Positions 44,942-56,325 of a DNA stretch of 64,000 nt are shown piece after piece. Position 1 is the stretch's first letter. Every line of letters starts with the position of its first letter. This DNA is from Canna indica (lineage: Eukaryota; Streptophyta; Magnoliopsida; Zingiberales; Cannaceae): contig CP136891.1 in assembly GCA_034359265.1 (NCBI GenBank), forward strand, positions 80,282,501 through 80,346,500. Direction: 5' to 3'. The notes beneath the pieces were generated by a model. That model made no database searches and was not told where the DNA came from. It saw only the letters and a program-made list of their open reading frames with translations. A program made the translations under genes and the position numbers.

Positions 44942-45864
44942 AGTTAACAACTGCTTGGGATAAGGGAGCTGGTTTCGATTTCCAAAGAAATTAGCACCCA
45001 TAGAAAAAAAATGATAGTTCCAAGTAAATTGGCGCCCTATATTTGGGGTCAATTTCCCCGGCCTACATATATAATTTTTGGGATGATCTCGGCACCTGTG
45101 ACAAATTGTCAATTTCAAGTTGACAATTTTTAATTTTTATTTTAATGACGTGAAAAAAAACGAAAATAAACATCACTTATATGCATATTTGCTTCCCCTA
45201 ACCTAGGAAGCCTCCTAAGCAAGTATACACGAAGGACAACAATGTCTTGTCGTTGGACTTCACCACGTCCATCATTTGCTTCATTGAGCGAGCATGGCAT
45301 GGTTAAATGAATGACGTATAGAACTTCAACATGGAGTCCAAAAAAATGCTTGAGGTTCATTGATTTGACTAGTACGAGCAAAAAAAAAATTAACATGAGC
45401 GATCTCTTCATAATTTTTTTTTAAACGAGTAAACATAAGCTTTGAATGAATGAACGTGAGTAATGAGTGAATAAATATCGATTTTATATTCACTAGTTTT
45501 TACATTTTGTACGGATGGGTGCTCATCGAAGTTTTATGAACAAAAGTACTACCAGAAGTCTATCTAAGCAAAATCAGTGTACCTTCTCTTAAAATTAAAA
45601 TGTGGATATTTAGGAAGAATCTTGCATGATAACTCGAGGGTGATTTGTTTAAAAGTGCAAAGTATCTATTCTGAAAATTAAAAATTTGAACCATGTCAAC
45701 TGAATTTCAAATCCCAATGAATAGGGCAAACCACCTCCTTACGGTTTTTTTTTCTTCCAAATACAAAAATTATATTTAAAAGAACAAATGTGAGATATCA
45801 GACATCAAGCATTATTTTATTAAAATTGTAAAAGAAAATGAATTGGCATAAGCTGAATTTAAAG
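44099..45864. other. AT-rich intergenic DNA
   Basis: No gene recognised. It contains a TA microsatellite at about 44906-44938 and scattered T/A-rich runs. The minus-strand open frames 44849-45118 and 45142-45411 have no family resemblance. Confidence 0.5.
44906..44938. repeat. TA dinucleotide microsatellite
   Basis: About 16 TA units in AT-rich intergenic DNA. Confidence 0.95.
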
Positions 45865-45876
45865 ACCACTTGTTTA

Positions 45877-47813
45877 CTACTTCTAGGGATTGTATTGTTC
45901 ATATTAGTAGGGCCATGAATATTCGAGTTGGTTCTTTTTCCTTTTAAGTACTTAGACACTCAAATATCCCCTAGAAGGTCTTCTGATCAGACTCAAAAGC
46001 ATCTGATCGATTCTATTAATGCTAAGCTATCTACTTGGCAAGCTAAGTTTCTATCCCAAATGGGTAGAATTGTTCTTATCAAATATGTTATTAGCTCTAT
46101 GCCTCTCCATTCTCTTGCGGTCACTTGGGCCACCCTTTCCACCTTGGACAAAATTGAGAAGTGTATGTGAAAGTTTCTCTGGTTGGGAAAAGAGGACAAT
46201 AAAGGCTTACATCTTGTTAATTGGGATATAGCTACCTTACCCAAAGACCTTGGTGGGCTTGTCATTCATGACCTGCATGATAAATGCACTTCGCTTCAAG
46301 CTAAGCGTGTTCAATGTTATTTAAATAAACGCCCTTCTATCTGGAATGATCTTGTATTTGCTAAGTATAAAGATTTGCGGCTTTTTAATTGTTCTGATGC
46401 CAACTGCTCATGGAGTTGGAAGTTATTTCGAAATGCATTTATCGAATTTCGCCCAAGTTTTTTCAAAATTATAAATTCGAGTGTTAATACATCGATCATG
46501 TTGGACTCATGGCTTGGTGATTTGCCCTTAATTCTTAAGCCATCTTTTGTGGCTCCTGGCTTAATATTGAATGTTGCCTTGGTTGATAACCTGATTTTAA
46601 ATCAGGATTGAAACACAGAATTATGTCGCACCCTATTCGGTTCGGTGATGAGGGAATCCATTTGCAAGATTCGGTTGCCTTTACAACCTGATGACGATAG
46701 GTATATTTGGAGGCATAGTCAGGGGGGTAATGTTATCGCAAAATTAGCTTTTAGGTTTCTAAGAAGCCATAACCAGTGTGAGTTGGCTGAGCCGATTCTT
46801 TGGAAACACCTTTGGAAACTTAAAACAGTTCCCAAGGTTCTGAGCTTCTGTTGGAAAGTCTTCCATAAAAAATTGCCCACTAGATCTAGGCTTTTTCACA
46901 TAGGCATCTATGCCTCGATTTCCTATCCTATGTGTCATCTACTCCCTGAATCCTATGACCACTTGTTTTTTTCCTGTGATTATGCTCGCACAGTTTGGAA
47001 TCTCATTTCCTTTAAAATTGGCCTTGTTTTCATCAACCACCACAATTGATTATCGGGTGAATGGTTAGGAAAGCCTTCTAGATCTAATCACGGCTTCGAA
47101 TTCCTTAATACTCTTATAGTCAACTCATGCTAGTTCTTCTGGTACGCTAGAAATCTTAAGCTTAATGAGGCTAGGCAGCTTACCCATCAGTGCTTAATGA
47201 ATAAGATTTTAAGCTTCACCAATAGCTATTGGTTAAGCGCCCCACATGAGGGCAATTGTTTAGCTAATCGATCCTTAGCCAAATGGATTCCGTCTTCACC
47301 TAATCATCTCAAAAATAATTGTGATGCTTCGTATCTGATTGTGCAGGTGGGTTCGGTATTATTATTCGAGACTCGAATGGTCTATGTCTTGACGTAATTG
47401 GCATAAATCAGATGGCTGAAGATATTCTTATCTTAGAAGCAATGGCAACTTGGGAGGCGCTGAAATTAGCCTCGGAGAAACACCTGCAATGTTTTGGCGT
47501 GGAATCAAATTCAAAAACTCTGGTTGATGTTGTTTGTAATCATTCAATTTTTCCATGGATAATTAGTACTATTGTAAAGGACATTCAGTTTTTGATGAGA
47601 ACTTGTAATTGTGATAGTTTCTCATTTTGACTAAGGGAAGGAAACAAAGCTGCCCATTGGGCAGCAAATAGGGCTAGGAGAGAGGAAGATTTTATAATAT
47701 GGTAATTTGTCCATCCTCCAGATCTCGAGGACATCCTGTATAGTGACTATTTTTGCTCTGGCTCAGCCGAGTTTAATTAATATAATTTTTATTTCGGTAA
47801 AAAAGAAAAAAAT
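45877..47813 (+). mobile_element. 5'-truncated L1-type LINE with 12-bp target duplication
   Basis: 1937 bp on the plus strand, starting abruptly inside ORF2 and ending in an A-rich tail (47799-47812). ACCACTTGTTTA occurs just before it (45865-45876) and just after it (47814-47825). Broken frames contain the end of the reverse transcriptase (KLSTWQAKFLSQMGRIVLI), the zinc-binding domain (YIWRHSQGGN, KTVPKVLSFCWKVFHKKLPT) and an RNase H piece (EAMATWEALKLASEK). It is dead by truncation and stops. Confidence 0.92.
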
Positions 47814-47825
47814 ACCACTTGTTTA

Positions 47826-48870
47826 TAAGCATGCGGATCAATTCAGTTCCAATGAAAATGAATTAATTTTAATTAAGCACGCTGGTTAGTATGACATTTA
47901 ATTTTAGATTGAGAAATTGTGCTTTTTTTAAAATGATTGCCTAAAAATACTTTAGGGTGATACATCATTTTACTATACCACAAAATATTAAAAAATAAGA
48001 AAAATATTTAACAATTGATAAAAACTAAAACTATAAGTTGCTTGATTGATCAAAGACACCAACTAAAAAAATTTACGGAAATCAATTTTACTAGTGTATC
48101 TTAAATGTCATTGTAGTGTGCTTTTAGTAAAATAACATATCAATTACAAACAAAATCTTAGCCTATTTGCTTGTCTCATGTATTGTTCTTTGTTGTACGT
48201 CATCAATGCCTTGGGAGTGCATTGTCACCACCAACTTCGACAATTAGAATAGTTATACTCCTCTTGTTTCCACACCATAGAGGCTAGGGTTTGAAGAGAA
48301 TAAATGAAAATGATGGCAAAAAATTTTATTTCGACTACCTACTTATTTGGACCCACAACAACTAGTGCCACAATATAAGGTGGGAGAGAGACATGCTCAA
48401 ATGTAAGAGTAGGTATATATGACTTGATATACTCGAATGAAAACATGAATATGCTCATACTTGATTGAACTCAACTTAATCGAATGAGTAGTACTTTAGA
48501 AAAGTTCAAATTTGATCCGACCTTATATATTAACATTTTGTTTTAATCATATTTATTTAAACTTAATAGAATTTGATTGAAAATGTAGAGTCAACCAACC
48601 TAAAACTCACTTTGATTTGATTTAAAATTAATGAAAAATTTGATTTAGTTTTACCTAAATTTGAAAGCATCAAACACATGTCAAATTTTGATAATCAAAT
48701 TAGCTATCAAATTTAATTCTTAAAAAAATGGCTTAAAATTTTTATTTGATCCAAACTTGATATGCCCCTGGAGTGGCACCCCTAAAATACAAAATTGGAC
48801 TTATGGCACAAATGTTTCCTATGTCTGTCATCTTAATAATGAACTTCATAACCACTTTGAACTTAATATA
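47826..48870. other. AT-rich intergenic DNA
   Basis: About 1 kb with no open frame of note, no repeat pair and no recognised gene. Confidence 0.5.
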
Positions 48871-50150
48871 TTTTTTTTAAAAAAGAAAACCTCATATCAA
48901 AGGAGGTCAGACACTACTCTACAGTTGGGTAAAGGGGGCAGAGGACTAATAGTCATGCACCTCTCGCCTCCTGGTAAAGCATTGCCATGCATGTTCCTCC
49001 ATTCCAAGTGCAATCACTTTATTTATAGAAATCAAAGGTGTTACATCTACCGTATCTATAGAAACATTATGTAAAGAAATATGAGAAAAAATTGAATCAA
49101 CAATACAACTTTTATTCTCTAAACTAGGAAGATCCACTTCATTATCAAAGGGCTTAAGCCAATTGTGAACCAACAAGTATGTTCTTATTGAAGCTCCACT
49201 ATTAGAAAGTCCATGCCTTGCCAAGTTCTGAGCTACCATGTTAAATTCTCTTTTTATATGGGTACAACCTTGAACATCTATATCCTTAGCAACCGTTCAA
49301 ATATCTTTTATCAAATCCTTGATATACCATGAAGGTTTAAATCTTACATTCAGAATGTTAATTGGTCTTAGGCAATCAGAGAATATCTTTATGTGCTTGA
49401 TGTTAAAAAGCTTGGCATTCAGAATACATTGACAAACAGCCCAAGCTTCTGCAGATAGAGGGTTATCAGCATAGCTATGGCTATAACCTTTCAGCATAGT
49501 AGTATTTTCCATGTTGACAAAAGAATATCCATATCCAGCAGCTTTTGTATTTTTGTTCCATATCACAAAACACATTGATAGAATTTTGAGCTGAGCTTGT
49601 ATCATCAAAAAATATATGAGTATGGTTATCAGGAGTACCATTACTAAGTAATTTCACAGACTTCTGCTTAACCCAACATTTGTAAGGAGATTTGATGTTA
49701 TTGATTTCAACAATTGATTTACACACCATTACCTTGATACTCATCTTCTTGTTATTAAAACAATAGTTGTTCCTATTCTTCCAAAAATACCAATGGCCAG
49801 TTGCAGTTATACCAATCAAGTTATTTCTACTTTCATTTTCAAGCATAGTGCCCTCCTCAAGCCAGCATCCATTGGACCATGAATCATAAGTATCAAAATT
49901 CAAATTCAGAGTTATTTTTAAAATCAGCCCAGAATTTTCTAGCAAATTCACATTCATAATACAATCATCATACTTATTGCATACAAAGCAACAACTCCTT
50001 TATACTTTGGTGAAACCAGACAAATAATTAGTAGTTGGGAGTCTTCCTAGTAATAGTTTCCAAACAAAAATTTTGACTTTTGGAATAGCAACAGAGTTCC
50101 AAAGTCTTTGCCAATTCCGATCTTGGTCATTGGGCGTTGATCGTAATATT
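48871..50150 (-). mobile_element. LINE ORF2 C-terminal fragment
   Basis: Minus-strand remains of a non-LTR element: NWQRLWNSVAIPKVKIFVWK (zinc-binding domain) near 50040-50125, then an RNase H segment with SAEAWAVCQCILNAK and IFSDCLRPINILN at 49297-49641, then a tail region to 48946. A T-run at 48871-48878 may be the poly(A) end. No convincing target duplication was found. Stops and frameshifts are present, and it is 5'-truncated. Confidence 0.75.
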
Positions 50151-50183
50151 TTCAATTTACTAAAATGTATATAAGAATATGAG

Positions 50184-50670
50184 TAATTACCTAAATATAT
50201 CCCGAACTATGTATTTTTTTTCATTTGTGGTCAATTCTAAAATATTATCAAATTATATCTTGAACTTTGACATTTGTCTCAATTGCATCCACCCGTTAAC
50301 TCTCCGTCAGCAGCTCCGTTAAGACAATGACATGACGTTCTGACGTGAATTAAAATATTATTTTTTATTTCAAAAATATAAAAAAATCATTTTATTTTAT
50401 ATTAAATAATCACTCAGAGCCATGTTCGGGGTGAACATGGAGTTATTTTTTAAATATAAATTAAAGTATTTTTTATATTTTTAAAATAAAATATATTATT
50501 TTAATCCACGTCAGAACGTCATATCATCGTCTTAACGGTGCTGCCGACGGCGAGTTGACGGGATGATGTAATTGAGACAAATGTCAAAGTTCGGAATACA
50601 ATTTAGTAATATTTTAAAATTGATCACAAATAAGAAAAAATGCATAGTTTAGAATATATTTAGGTAATTA
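50184..50670. mobile_element. Long inverted-repeat MITE
   Basis: 487 bp. It begins TAATTACCTAAATATAT and ends in the inverse. The two arms of about 210-220 bp match closely, for example TTGACATTTGTCTCAATT and GACGTTCTGACGTG on both arms. The centre is AT-rich around 50400-50470. No target duplication was clear, so the superfamily is open. Confidence 0.75.
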
Positions 50671-51212
50671 TTGAGAATTTTTGGCCAAAGTACCTAAAAC
50701 CCAATGTAACTATAATTAACACTCAATTTTAAGATTTTTTTTTAATCTATGAATTCCATAAACATATTAAATGCAAAGTTTTCTATGTACTAAAAAATAT
50801 ATATAGCATTTATGAATTTTTCACATTAGTTGCTAACTTGTGATATAATAAATAGAAAACTAAAACACTTAAGATTGTTTTATTTTCTTTTGTTTATCAA
50901 TTAGTTTGATTAATTTCAATAGAAAATAGGATTACAATTATTTTGATAATTTATGTCTCAATTTAACATGTAAATGATCTATTTAAGGTATTTTGATCAA
51001 AAAAAATTAATTGATGATATAAGAGCGTTTAAGAATGGCCACCCCCAAATGTCTACATTTAGTTTTTATAAAGATCAAACAATGTAAAATTATGATTTCG
51101 CCAAATATTTAATTTTAATTATGATTTTGTTAATTTTTTTCAAAGCATATATGATTTTATCAATTTTTTCTATTACCTTATGTTTGCCCAAGTTATATTT
51201 TGTAGACCGCTA
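50671..51212. other. AT-rich intergenic DNA
   Basis: No gene or repeat recognised between the MITE and the LTR element. Confidence 0.45.
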
Positions 51213-51717
51213 TGTCACAGACTAACTATTTCAGGTGGAAAATGTCTATGCGGGATCAGGCTTAAGTAAGTTTTCTTGCCAATGTCGAAAAGTCGCCGGT
51301 TTCCACTTCGTGTGGGTTGAAGCCTTTGTGTGATTGGACGCAAAAATGTTGTTTGACCAATGATCGATTGCATGAAAATGCTAGTAAATGCTTGAATGAA
51401 AGCTAGAACGAATGAACTAGAGTGTACTCAGATTATCCCTAGGCAATATAGTTGTGGAGCCTAACCCCAAGTGTCACACCCAAGGTTCCCAAAAGCACGA
51501 GGAGCATGACAAAATTTCTATGTGCGCACCCTCACCGGCCATGCCATGCCTTGGCAAACAAAGACCATTTGCCTAGGCGTGAGCGAGAGCGACGGGCAGT
51601 GCGTGAGTGTGTTTTACAATACATATTTACATGGATGCTCATGATGGAATATTTACAATGCACGTTATAGACCGTCATGACACATGCATGACTTAACAAC
51701 CCCGAGAGTCCCTAACA
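51213..51717. repeat. Left LTR (3' LTR in element orientation)
   Basis: 505 bp, collinear with the right LTR: shared AATGTCGAAAAGTCGC, GCTAGTAAATGCTTGAA and CAATATAGTTGTGGAGCCTA. Confidence 0.88.
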
Positions 51718-52219
51718 TTCTCCCTCACTTATGTAGTCGACACCCTCGTCAACTTGTTGTTGAAGGCGTTGGAGAGGTCTTGATCCTTGATCTTCCACTT
51801 CTTCATATTGCGGACTAGGTACCGTCGCTATGTGTTGTTCAGCTTTCAACTCTCGTAAGTGGTGGAATGTTCTTCCTGCATGAGAATACCTTCAATTGCG
51901 AAGTCTGCCAACTCTGGTGGGGTCCTTCTATAAGGAGGTCAAATGGGGTTTGCTCCCCAGTCCCTGCTGCGGGTTCATGCTGCGCACCGTGTCTTGTGAG
52001 CCATCAACCTGATGCATGAGTCTTAGGAGTCATCTGCTCTGCAAACAAATGTTGCAATTTAGGGGTCATCTGCCCTGTTTGCCCTGCGCACAAACCTTGC
52101 GTCTTATGAGCCATTTGCTATGCGCAATCAAGATGGTCTTCAAGTTTTACTGCAACCACCTTTGTGAATTTGTCTTGTCAAACTCCTTCCTTCACTTGTA
52201 TGGCGGAAAGGAATTTATT

Positions 52220-52459
52220 CTAGCTTTTTGGTGCTGAACGCACTGTTGGAACAATACTGGGGTTGCTCTTCCCCATCAAACATATTGTGTCGAGGAAGGA
52301 CATGAGTACCGCCTTTGCCGATTTGAGGAACTCTATCCCTAGAATGACTTGATAGTCATCGAGGGGTACGTCCATCAGATTGATATGCCCTTTCCATTCT
52401 CCAACTTTCAACAGAACGTCTCTTGTGATGTCATCGATTTTCCATGTTTCGGAATTCAC
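52220..52459 (-). pseudogene. Retroviral-type aspartic protease fragment
   Basis: A minus-strand frame with GHINLMDVPLDDYQVILGIE followed by FLKSAKAVLMSFLDTICL, which is the C-terminal half of a gypsy-type protease. The catalytic Asp motif and the rest of pol are absent. It lies between the two LTRs, so this is what remains of the element's coding region. Confidence 0.7.
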
Positions 52460-52714
52460 TACTTTGACATTACTCGAACTTTTCCCTAGTTTGAGTCCAA
52501 GTCGCTTTTCCTCTTCTCCGGCAATAAAGGTATGAGTTGGAACCTGTTGGAACCTATTTTGGAACCTATTCTGGATCCTGTTGGAATCTATTTTGGAACT
52601 TGTAAATAAGTTCTAACATGGTAAGGTCCGGGGTATCATGAAAAATACAGGGTACCCGGACCTGCTCACCCCTAGCACTGAAGCTTTGTGAGCTTGCCCC
52701 GCTTTGATACCAAC

Positions 52715-53833
52715 TATCACAGACTAATTATTTTGGGCGGAAAATATCTGTGCGGCTCCCTCGCTTCCCGTGCGAGGGATCTGCCTTAAGCAAGTTTGTT
52801 TGTCAATGTCGAAAAGTCGCAAGCTCCCACTTCGCATGGGTTGTAGTCTCTGTGTGCTTGGACACAAAAATGTTGTTGAGCCAATGGTCGATTGCTTGAA
52901 AATGCTAGTAAATGCTTGAACGAAATCTAGAACGAATGAAGTAGAGCGTACCCAGGCTATCCTTTGGCAATATAGTTGTGGAGCCTAACCCCCAAGTAGG
53001 GATGACAATATTACCCATTTAGGCGGGTACCCCACGGGTGTTTACCTGTTTATGACAGGTATGGGGGGTAGTTTTCTACCCGCGGAGATTTAGTGAGTAA
53101 TTTTTGTTTACCCGTTTATTATATGGGGCGGATACGGGTATAATAGTACCCGTACCCACGGGTACCCGTTACCTGTGAGAATTAATAAATTATAATATTA
53201 CCCTCAATACATATACTAAAAAAATCCTAACCTAATTCAACACTCATATATATACTTTGTGTTTTTAAACCTTATGATAATGTTGTTATCAAAATGTTGT
53301 TTGTTTATTAAAATGAAGTTGTTATACTTGAAGTTGTTATCAAAATACTTAAAGAGTTGAAGTGTTATTAAAATATTATAATTTATATTTTTTGTAAAGT
53401 GTCATGGGTACCCGCCAATACCCGTGGGTATCCGTCCCCCCGCGGGTAATTAAATGGGTACCCATTTTTTATACACGCGAAGAATAAATGGGTAGCATGT
53501 ACTCATTTATTTCGCAAGGTGAGTAGCGAGTAGACACCCCCCATATTTGCCCCGCCCCGTTGACATCCCTACCCCCAAGTGTCACCCCTAAGGTTCTCAA
53601 AAGCATGATGATCATAGCAAAATTTCTATGTTTGCACACCCCCACCGGCCTTGCAACGCCTAGGCAAACAAGGGTCGTTTGCCTAGGGCCTAGGTGTGAG
53701 CGAGAGCGTGGGCAGTGCGCAAGCACGTTTTACTGTGCATATTTATATGGATGCTCATGATGCAATATTTACAATGTACGTTAAGAACAGTCATGACACA
53801 TACAAGACTTGACAACCCTGCGGATCCCTAACA
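52715..53833. repeat. Right LTR (5' LTR), interrupted by a hAT MITE
   Basis: Same content as the left LTR, split after CCTAACCCCCAAG at 52996. LTR homology resumes at 53580, after the duplicated target CCCCCAAG at 53572-53579. Confidence 0.88.
52997..53571. mobile_element. hAT MITE with exact 8-bp target duplication
   Basis: 575 bp, starting TAGGGATGACAAT and ending GTTGACATCCCTA. CCCCCAAG flanks it exactly on both sides (52989-52996 and 53572-53579). Subterminal GGGTACCCG / ACGGGTA repeats occur near both ends, and the centre is AT-rich. No transposase. The empty site can be read in the left LTR of the host element, where CCTAACCCCAAGTGTCAC is uninterrupted. Confidence 0.95.
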
Positions 53834-54462
53834 GTTGTATTGGATTTTAGTGTGTTGGAAAAGGTAACATTAATATCACTCGAACCGCAAAATATTATAA
53901 TTTAATGACTAGTTAATAAATATTAACTACAATGGTGTATATAAATGTATAGATATATTCAAAATTTTATATATTTATGCTAGATTTCATTTTAAAAATG
54001 GTAAAAATATGAAAGAATAAAATTATATGAAGGAGAATATGTAATTTTGTCAAAGGAGAAAAAAGTTTTAAAAAAAAATTAGAGAAATTTAATAAAATCA
54101 TAAACATTTTATGATTTATTGATAAAATCATAAATACTTTATAATATTTGCCAAAATCATAACTTTTTTTGTAATATACTTAGTTATATTTATATTGGTG
54201 GTTAAGGATTTTGGTGAAAGTTTGTAACTAGTTATACATCCATTTTATTTCATAGAAAATTTTAAATTTGATATGCTTATAAAATTAATAGACCAAACAA
54301 CCTAAAATATGATATTAACTATAATTATATTAGCGATTAGGGATTTTGGCGAAAGTCTCTAACGGCTAACATAACTATGACATCTCATATTAGATTATTA
54401 AATCTATAAATTTTATAAGCATGTAAATATAATTTTTATGTAATAAAATATATATCTAAATA
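53834..54462. other. AT-rich intergenic DNA
   Basis: No gene. It contains two loosely similar stretches (GATTTTGG-GAAAGT near 54209 and near 54348) that may be an old local duplication. Confidence 0.4.
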
Positions 54463-54518
54463 GTTAGGAATTTATTGTTGTTGACACGATTATTAAACAA
54501 GAAGAGGAAGGGGGCTTT

Positions 54519-56202
54519 ATGATGGGCGACAATTTTCGTGACAAGGGCGACAAGTCTTCCCCTGGAACCCTACCGCCTTCTCCTCTGCTCCCAGATTCAC
54601 CTGATCAGATCCATCCTTCGGCCTCCTCTCCGCGTTCTCTCGTCCTCCCTACCACTCGATGGTCGATCGCCATCAAAGATCTTGTGGGCTCAGATCCTAA
54701 AAGGGGCAAACCCTAACCCTAAAATTTTCCAAGGCTCTAATCCAGCTCCGGCTTCAACTGTTTTGGTTTCTCTTCATCGCATCCAGCAAAACTCGGCGGG
54801 GCACATCCACTTCACCGACGATCAACTCCAATCTTGGTCGCAACCCTGAGAATCAAGCCTCATAGGTAAGTTCTTAGGTAAAGCTCCTCCTCTCCTCACT
54901 GTTAGTCGCTGGCTGAAAGACTCTGGTCTAACAGTGGTTTCTCTACTATGCTCGATCTTGAAGATGATTTTTTTGTCTTTCATTTTAACAATTTATCGTC
55001 TGCTTCAAACGTACTTTCTGGTGGTCCTTGGTCCCTTCGTGGGGATATTATTCGATTAATTCCTTGGCGGCCTTCCTTTCGTCCGTGGCTTGAACACATT
55101 TCATTGGCTCCGGTTACATGGTTTGCCGCTCGAACTATGGAATTTAGATTCTATTACCTTAATTGCTTCCAGGTTGGGTAAAGTCATCAAAGTGGATGAC
55201 AGATTCTCTATTTTTGAACGTGGAAAGTATGTTAGGATATGTATTGAAATTGACTTTGCCACTCAAACTCGCCAAGGAATCATCATTGGCCTACCTGGTA
55301 GAAATTTTTTTCAGCCAATAATTTACGAAAACTTGCCTTCATTGTATTTTTCATGCGGCTTGGTTGGCCATTTTGAATCTGCATGTCCTAAAAAGACTAC
55401 TAATTTGAATGTTATTAATGTTTCTTCTCTGTTAAATCCTAATTGTGATAATATACAATCTGAAAAGTCTTCTTCTAATATTATTGGCAATGTGTCTGTT
55501 CAAACTTCCAAGGATAATATGTCCGCGGATAATATCTTTTTGAATTGTAATGCCAATGTTTCAGGTTGTTCTGCTACTCCTATTTTTGTTAATGCTAGTT
55601 TAGCTTCTGATAATAATATCAATGTTAGTGTTTCTAGTTTGCATGCTGTTTGTAATTCTAGCTTTGAAGATGTCTGTGGACCTTGGGTCCTTGTTCAAAA
55701 AAAAAAACTAAAAAACAACCACCTTCCCCTATGTTCAACATGAATCTTTTTAAACCCAGCAACAACTCTAGTGATAAAAATAAAATCCCCAAATCTCCTA
55801 TTCTTTCGAGAACACCCTAGATTTGTTTGCAATAACATTGTTGCCTCCAAAACTTTACCTAAACCTGCCCAGCACATCTCTAAGAACACCAAAGTTGTTG
55901 TACTAAATGTTTTGGCTAAATCTCCTAAACCTACTCATGAAAACTTAGACCGTGAAATGGAAAGGCTCCCCTCCATTCAGGACTTAAACAAGCCTTCTAT
56001 AGAGCAGACTTCAGTCTCTACCAATCTTGTTATTAAAAATCTAAACAATCACCTCCCTTCTAGATCCATAGAGCAAATGGTTATGGAATTAGATCAAGTG
56101 TTTAAGACGGCTCAAAACATTTCTAGTTCTAGGATGCCTTCTAAAACTAAAAACATAGTAAAAAGACCTCCTAAACCTAGAAAACCTCAAGGTCTCCGAT
56201 AA
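54519..56202 (+). pseudogene. Broken LINE ORF1 (DUF4283 / zinc-knuckle type)
   Basis: Frames from MMGDNFRDKGDKSS onward, shifted several times. FVFHFNNLSSASNVLSGGPW and LEHISLAPVTWF (with the LRLHGLPLELWN alternative frame) match the DUF4283 part of plant LINE ORF1. A CCHC zinc knuckle, CGLVGHFESACPKK, is near 55350. A Ser/Asn-rich tail follows to 56202. It would have encoded the RNA-binding protein of the element. Confidence 0.85.
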
Positions 56203-56325
56203 ACCTGATCAGCCTTCCTCTTCTAAGAGATCTAGGCAACAAAATGACTTAGACCCAAAGGTTCTTCTCTTGACTTACCCTGCTCCTGCAGCTACAAACT
56301 CTAATTCCTCCCCATCTATTTAATC

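Larger units (their letters stand above)
51213..53833 (-). mobile_element. Internally deleted LTR retrotransposon with a MITE in its right LTR
   Basis: Direct LTRs lie at 51213-51717 and 52715-53833; the right one is enlarged by the hAT MITE at 52997-53571. On the minus strand the LTR begins TGTTAGGG and ends CTGTGACA (GATA in the right copy). A primer-binding site TTGGTATCAAAGC sits beside the right LTR (about 52702-52714), and a purine tract GAGGGAGAA sits beside the left one, so the element reads on the minus strand. Only about 1 kb of internal DNA is left, with a protease scrap. No 5-bp duplication is seen at the outer ends. Confidence 0.88.

Noticed and set aside
48855..50165. A target duplication for the LINE fragment at 48871-50150
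   Set aside because: TTGAACTTAATAT and TTGATCGTAATAT are only loosely alike in AT-rich DNA, so not claimed.
51208..53838. A 5-bp target duplication for the deleted LTR element
   Set aside because: The flanks are CGCTA and GTTGT, which do not match.
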